From an uncultured Oscillospiraceae bacterium (GTDB lineage: Bacteria; Bacillota_A; Clostridia; Oscillospirales; Oscillospiraceae): a stretch of DNA of 6,468 bases. Each line of letters starts with the position of its first letter. Position 1 is the stretch's first letter. Below the pieces are notes generated by a model. That model ran no database searches. It worked only from the letters and a program-made list of their open reading frames with translations, and was not told where the DNA came from. This document shows, piece after piece, positions 5,867 to 6,468 of this stretch. Where the stretch lies: positions 1 to 6,468 of the forward strand of contig CAJUAW010000136.1 of assembly GCA_910584605.1 (NCBI GenBank), written 5' to 3'. The translations under genes were made by a program, and so were the position numbers.

Positions 5867-6445
5867 TTACTTCAAATCCGGATGATACTGGGGGCAGGTA
5901 CACTTTTTCCACTTCAGCCCGGAGCCGCAGGGGCAGGGATCGTTGCGGCCGATCTTGACCACCTTCTTGACGGGCTGCTTCTTCACGGTGCCGTCTCCGG
6001 CGCCGCTCTCGCTGGTGACCTTGGCCACCCGCTCCCGCTTGACCTCCTCGTTCTTCCGCAGGCGGACCAGGAACAGCCGCCGCAGCGTCTCCTCCTGGAT
6101 GGCGGCCACCATGTTCTCGAACATCTCGAAGCCTTCCTCTTTATAGGCCACCACAGGGTCGTTCTGGGCCAGCGCCCGCAAGCCGATGCCCTGGCGCAGC
6201 TCGGTCATAGCGTCGATGTTGTCCATCCAATACTCGTCCACCACCCGCAGCATAATGACCCGCTCCAGCTCCCGCATCAGGGGCGGGGTGATCTCCTGCT
6301 CCTTCCGGGCGTAGACCTCCTGAGCCTTGTCCAGCACCAGCTGGATCAGGCCGTCCCCGTCGTACCGGGCCAGCTCCTCGGTGGTGGGGTGGAGCTCACC
6401 GGGCAGGATGAACATGGAGCGGAAGTGGGCGATGGCCTCCTGGAA
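5867..6445 (-). CDS. secA: protein translocase ATPase SecA, C-terminal part
   Basis: The frame ends at TAA 5867-5869 and is open to the right, where genome sequence stops at the adapter. About 192 residues remain of a protein normally 830-930 long. The ATG at 6413-6415 is internal, because upstream codons (FQEAIAHFRS) continue the family sequence. The helical scaffold/wing end is unmistakable: LMRELERVIMLRVVDEYWMD, NIDAMTELRQGIGLRALAQ, NDPVVAYKEEGFEMFENM. A variable linker (VTSESGAGDGTVKKQPVKK) then leads to the C-terminal zinc finger IGRNDPCPCGSGLKWKKCTC. SecA pushes preproteins through SecYEG, and the zinc finger binds SecB and/or ribosomes in bacteria that use it. The last zinc ligand is shifted: after the third Cys comes Thr then Cys, where C-H or C-C is usual. 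The gene converges on the surface-protein gene. Confidence 0.95.
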   Translation of the reverse strand, partial: FQEAIAHFRSMFILPGELHPTTEELARYDGDGLIQLVLDKAQEVYARKEQEITPPLMRELERVIMLRVVDEYWMDNIDAMTELRQGIGLRALAQNDPVVAYKEEGFEMFENMVAAIQEETLRRLFLVRLRKNEEVKRERVAKVTSESGAGDGTVKKQPVKKVVKIGRNDPCPCGSGLKWKKCTCPQYHPDLK

Positions 6446-6468
6446 AGATCGGAAGAGCGTCGTGTAGG
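6446..6468. other. Illumina sequencing adapter, not genomic
   Basis: From 6446 the sequence reads AGATCGGAAGAGC and continues GTCGTGTAGG to the window end. This is the standard TruSeq read-through adapter. It replaces the next codons of secA. It shows that reads were not fully trimmed before assembly and that this is the physical end of the contig. Confidence 0.97.

Noticed and set aside
5418..5912. - strand ORF of 164 residues covering the surface-protein tail and intergenic hairpins
   Set aside because: It is Pro/Arg/Gly-rich shadow translation, crosses two terminator hairpins and overlaps the end of secA.

Overview
The window looks like a contig from a high-GC, low-AT-bias member of the Clostridia, probably an Oscillospiraceae-type gut bacterium. 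The signs are strong G/C preference at third codon positions, AGGAGG-type ribosome binding sites, a TRAP-like permease next to an aspartoacylase-like enzyme, and a VTC/DUF4956/Cthe_2159-like locus with its own two-component system. The family placement is an inference. No rRNA, tRNA, CRISPR array or insertion sequence was seen.

Layout. (1) Positions 1-2165, + strand: the C-terminal part of a TRAP-like large permease, a 49-residue one-pass membrane protein, and a membrane-anchored zinc hydrolase of the succinylglutamate desuccinylase/aspartoacylase family. They are tightly spaced and closed by a UUCG hairpin. (2) Positions 2166-2334: an unassigned stretch. (3) Positions 2335-4359, - strand: a VTC polyphosphate-polymerase-like protein, then an ORF in which the start of a DUF4956 membrane protein runs in frame into a decapitated OmpR-family response regulator, then a sensor kinase that stops just after its second membrane helix. 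(4) Positions 4360-4510: a compact divergent promoter region holding two inverted copies of an 18-bp direct-repeat operator, each exactly 9 bp from a -10 box. (5) Positions 4511-5656, + strand: a Cthe_2159-like beta-helix carbohydrate-binding surface protein without its start and signal peptide. (6) Positions 5657-5866: two terminator hairpins between convergent genes. (7) Positions 5867-6445, - strand: the C-terminal end of secA. (8) Positions 6446-6468: Illumina adapter sequence, not genome.

The most interesting content is the VTC / DUF4956 / beta-helix surface protein / two-component module. Its operators, repeated in both directions, suggest that the local response regulator drives both the polyphosphate arm and the surface-protein arm. 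However, three genes of this module are each cut (kinase 3' end, DUF4956-regulator joint, surface-protein 5' end) and untrimmed adapter sits at the window end. The truncations therefore need to be separated from assembly or library chimeras before any biology is built on them.
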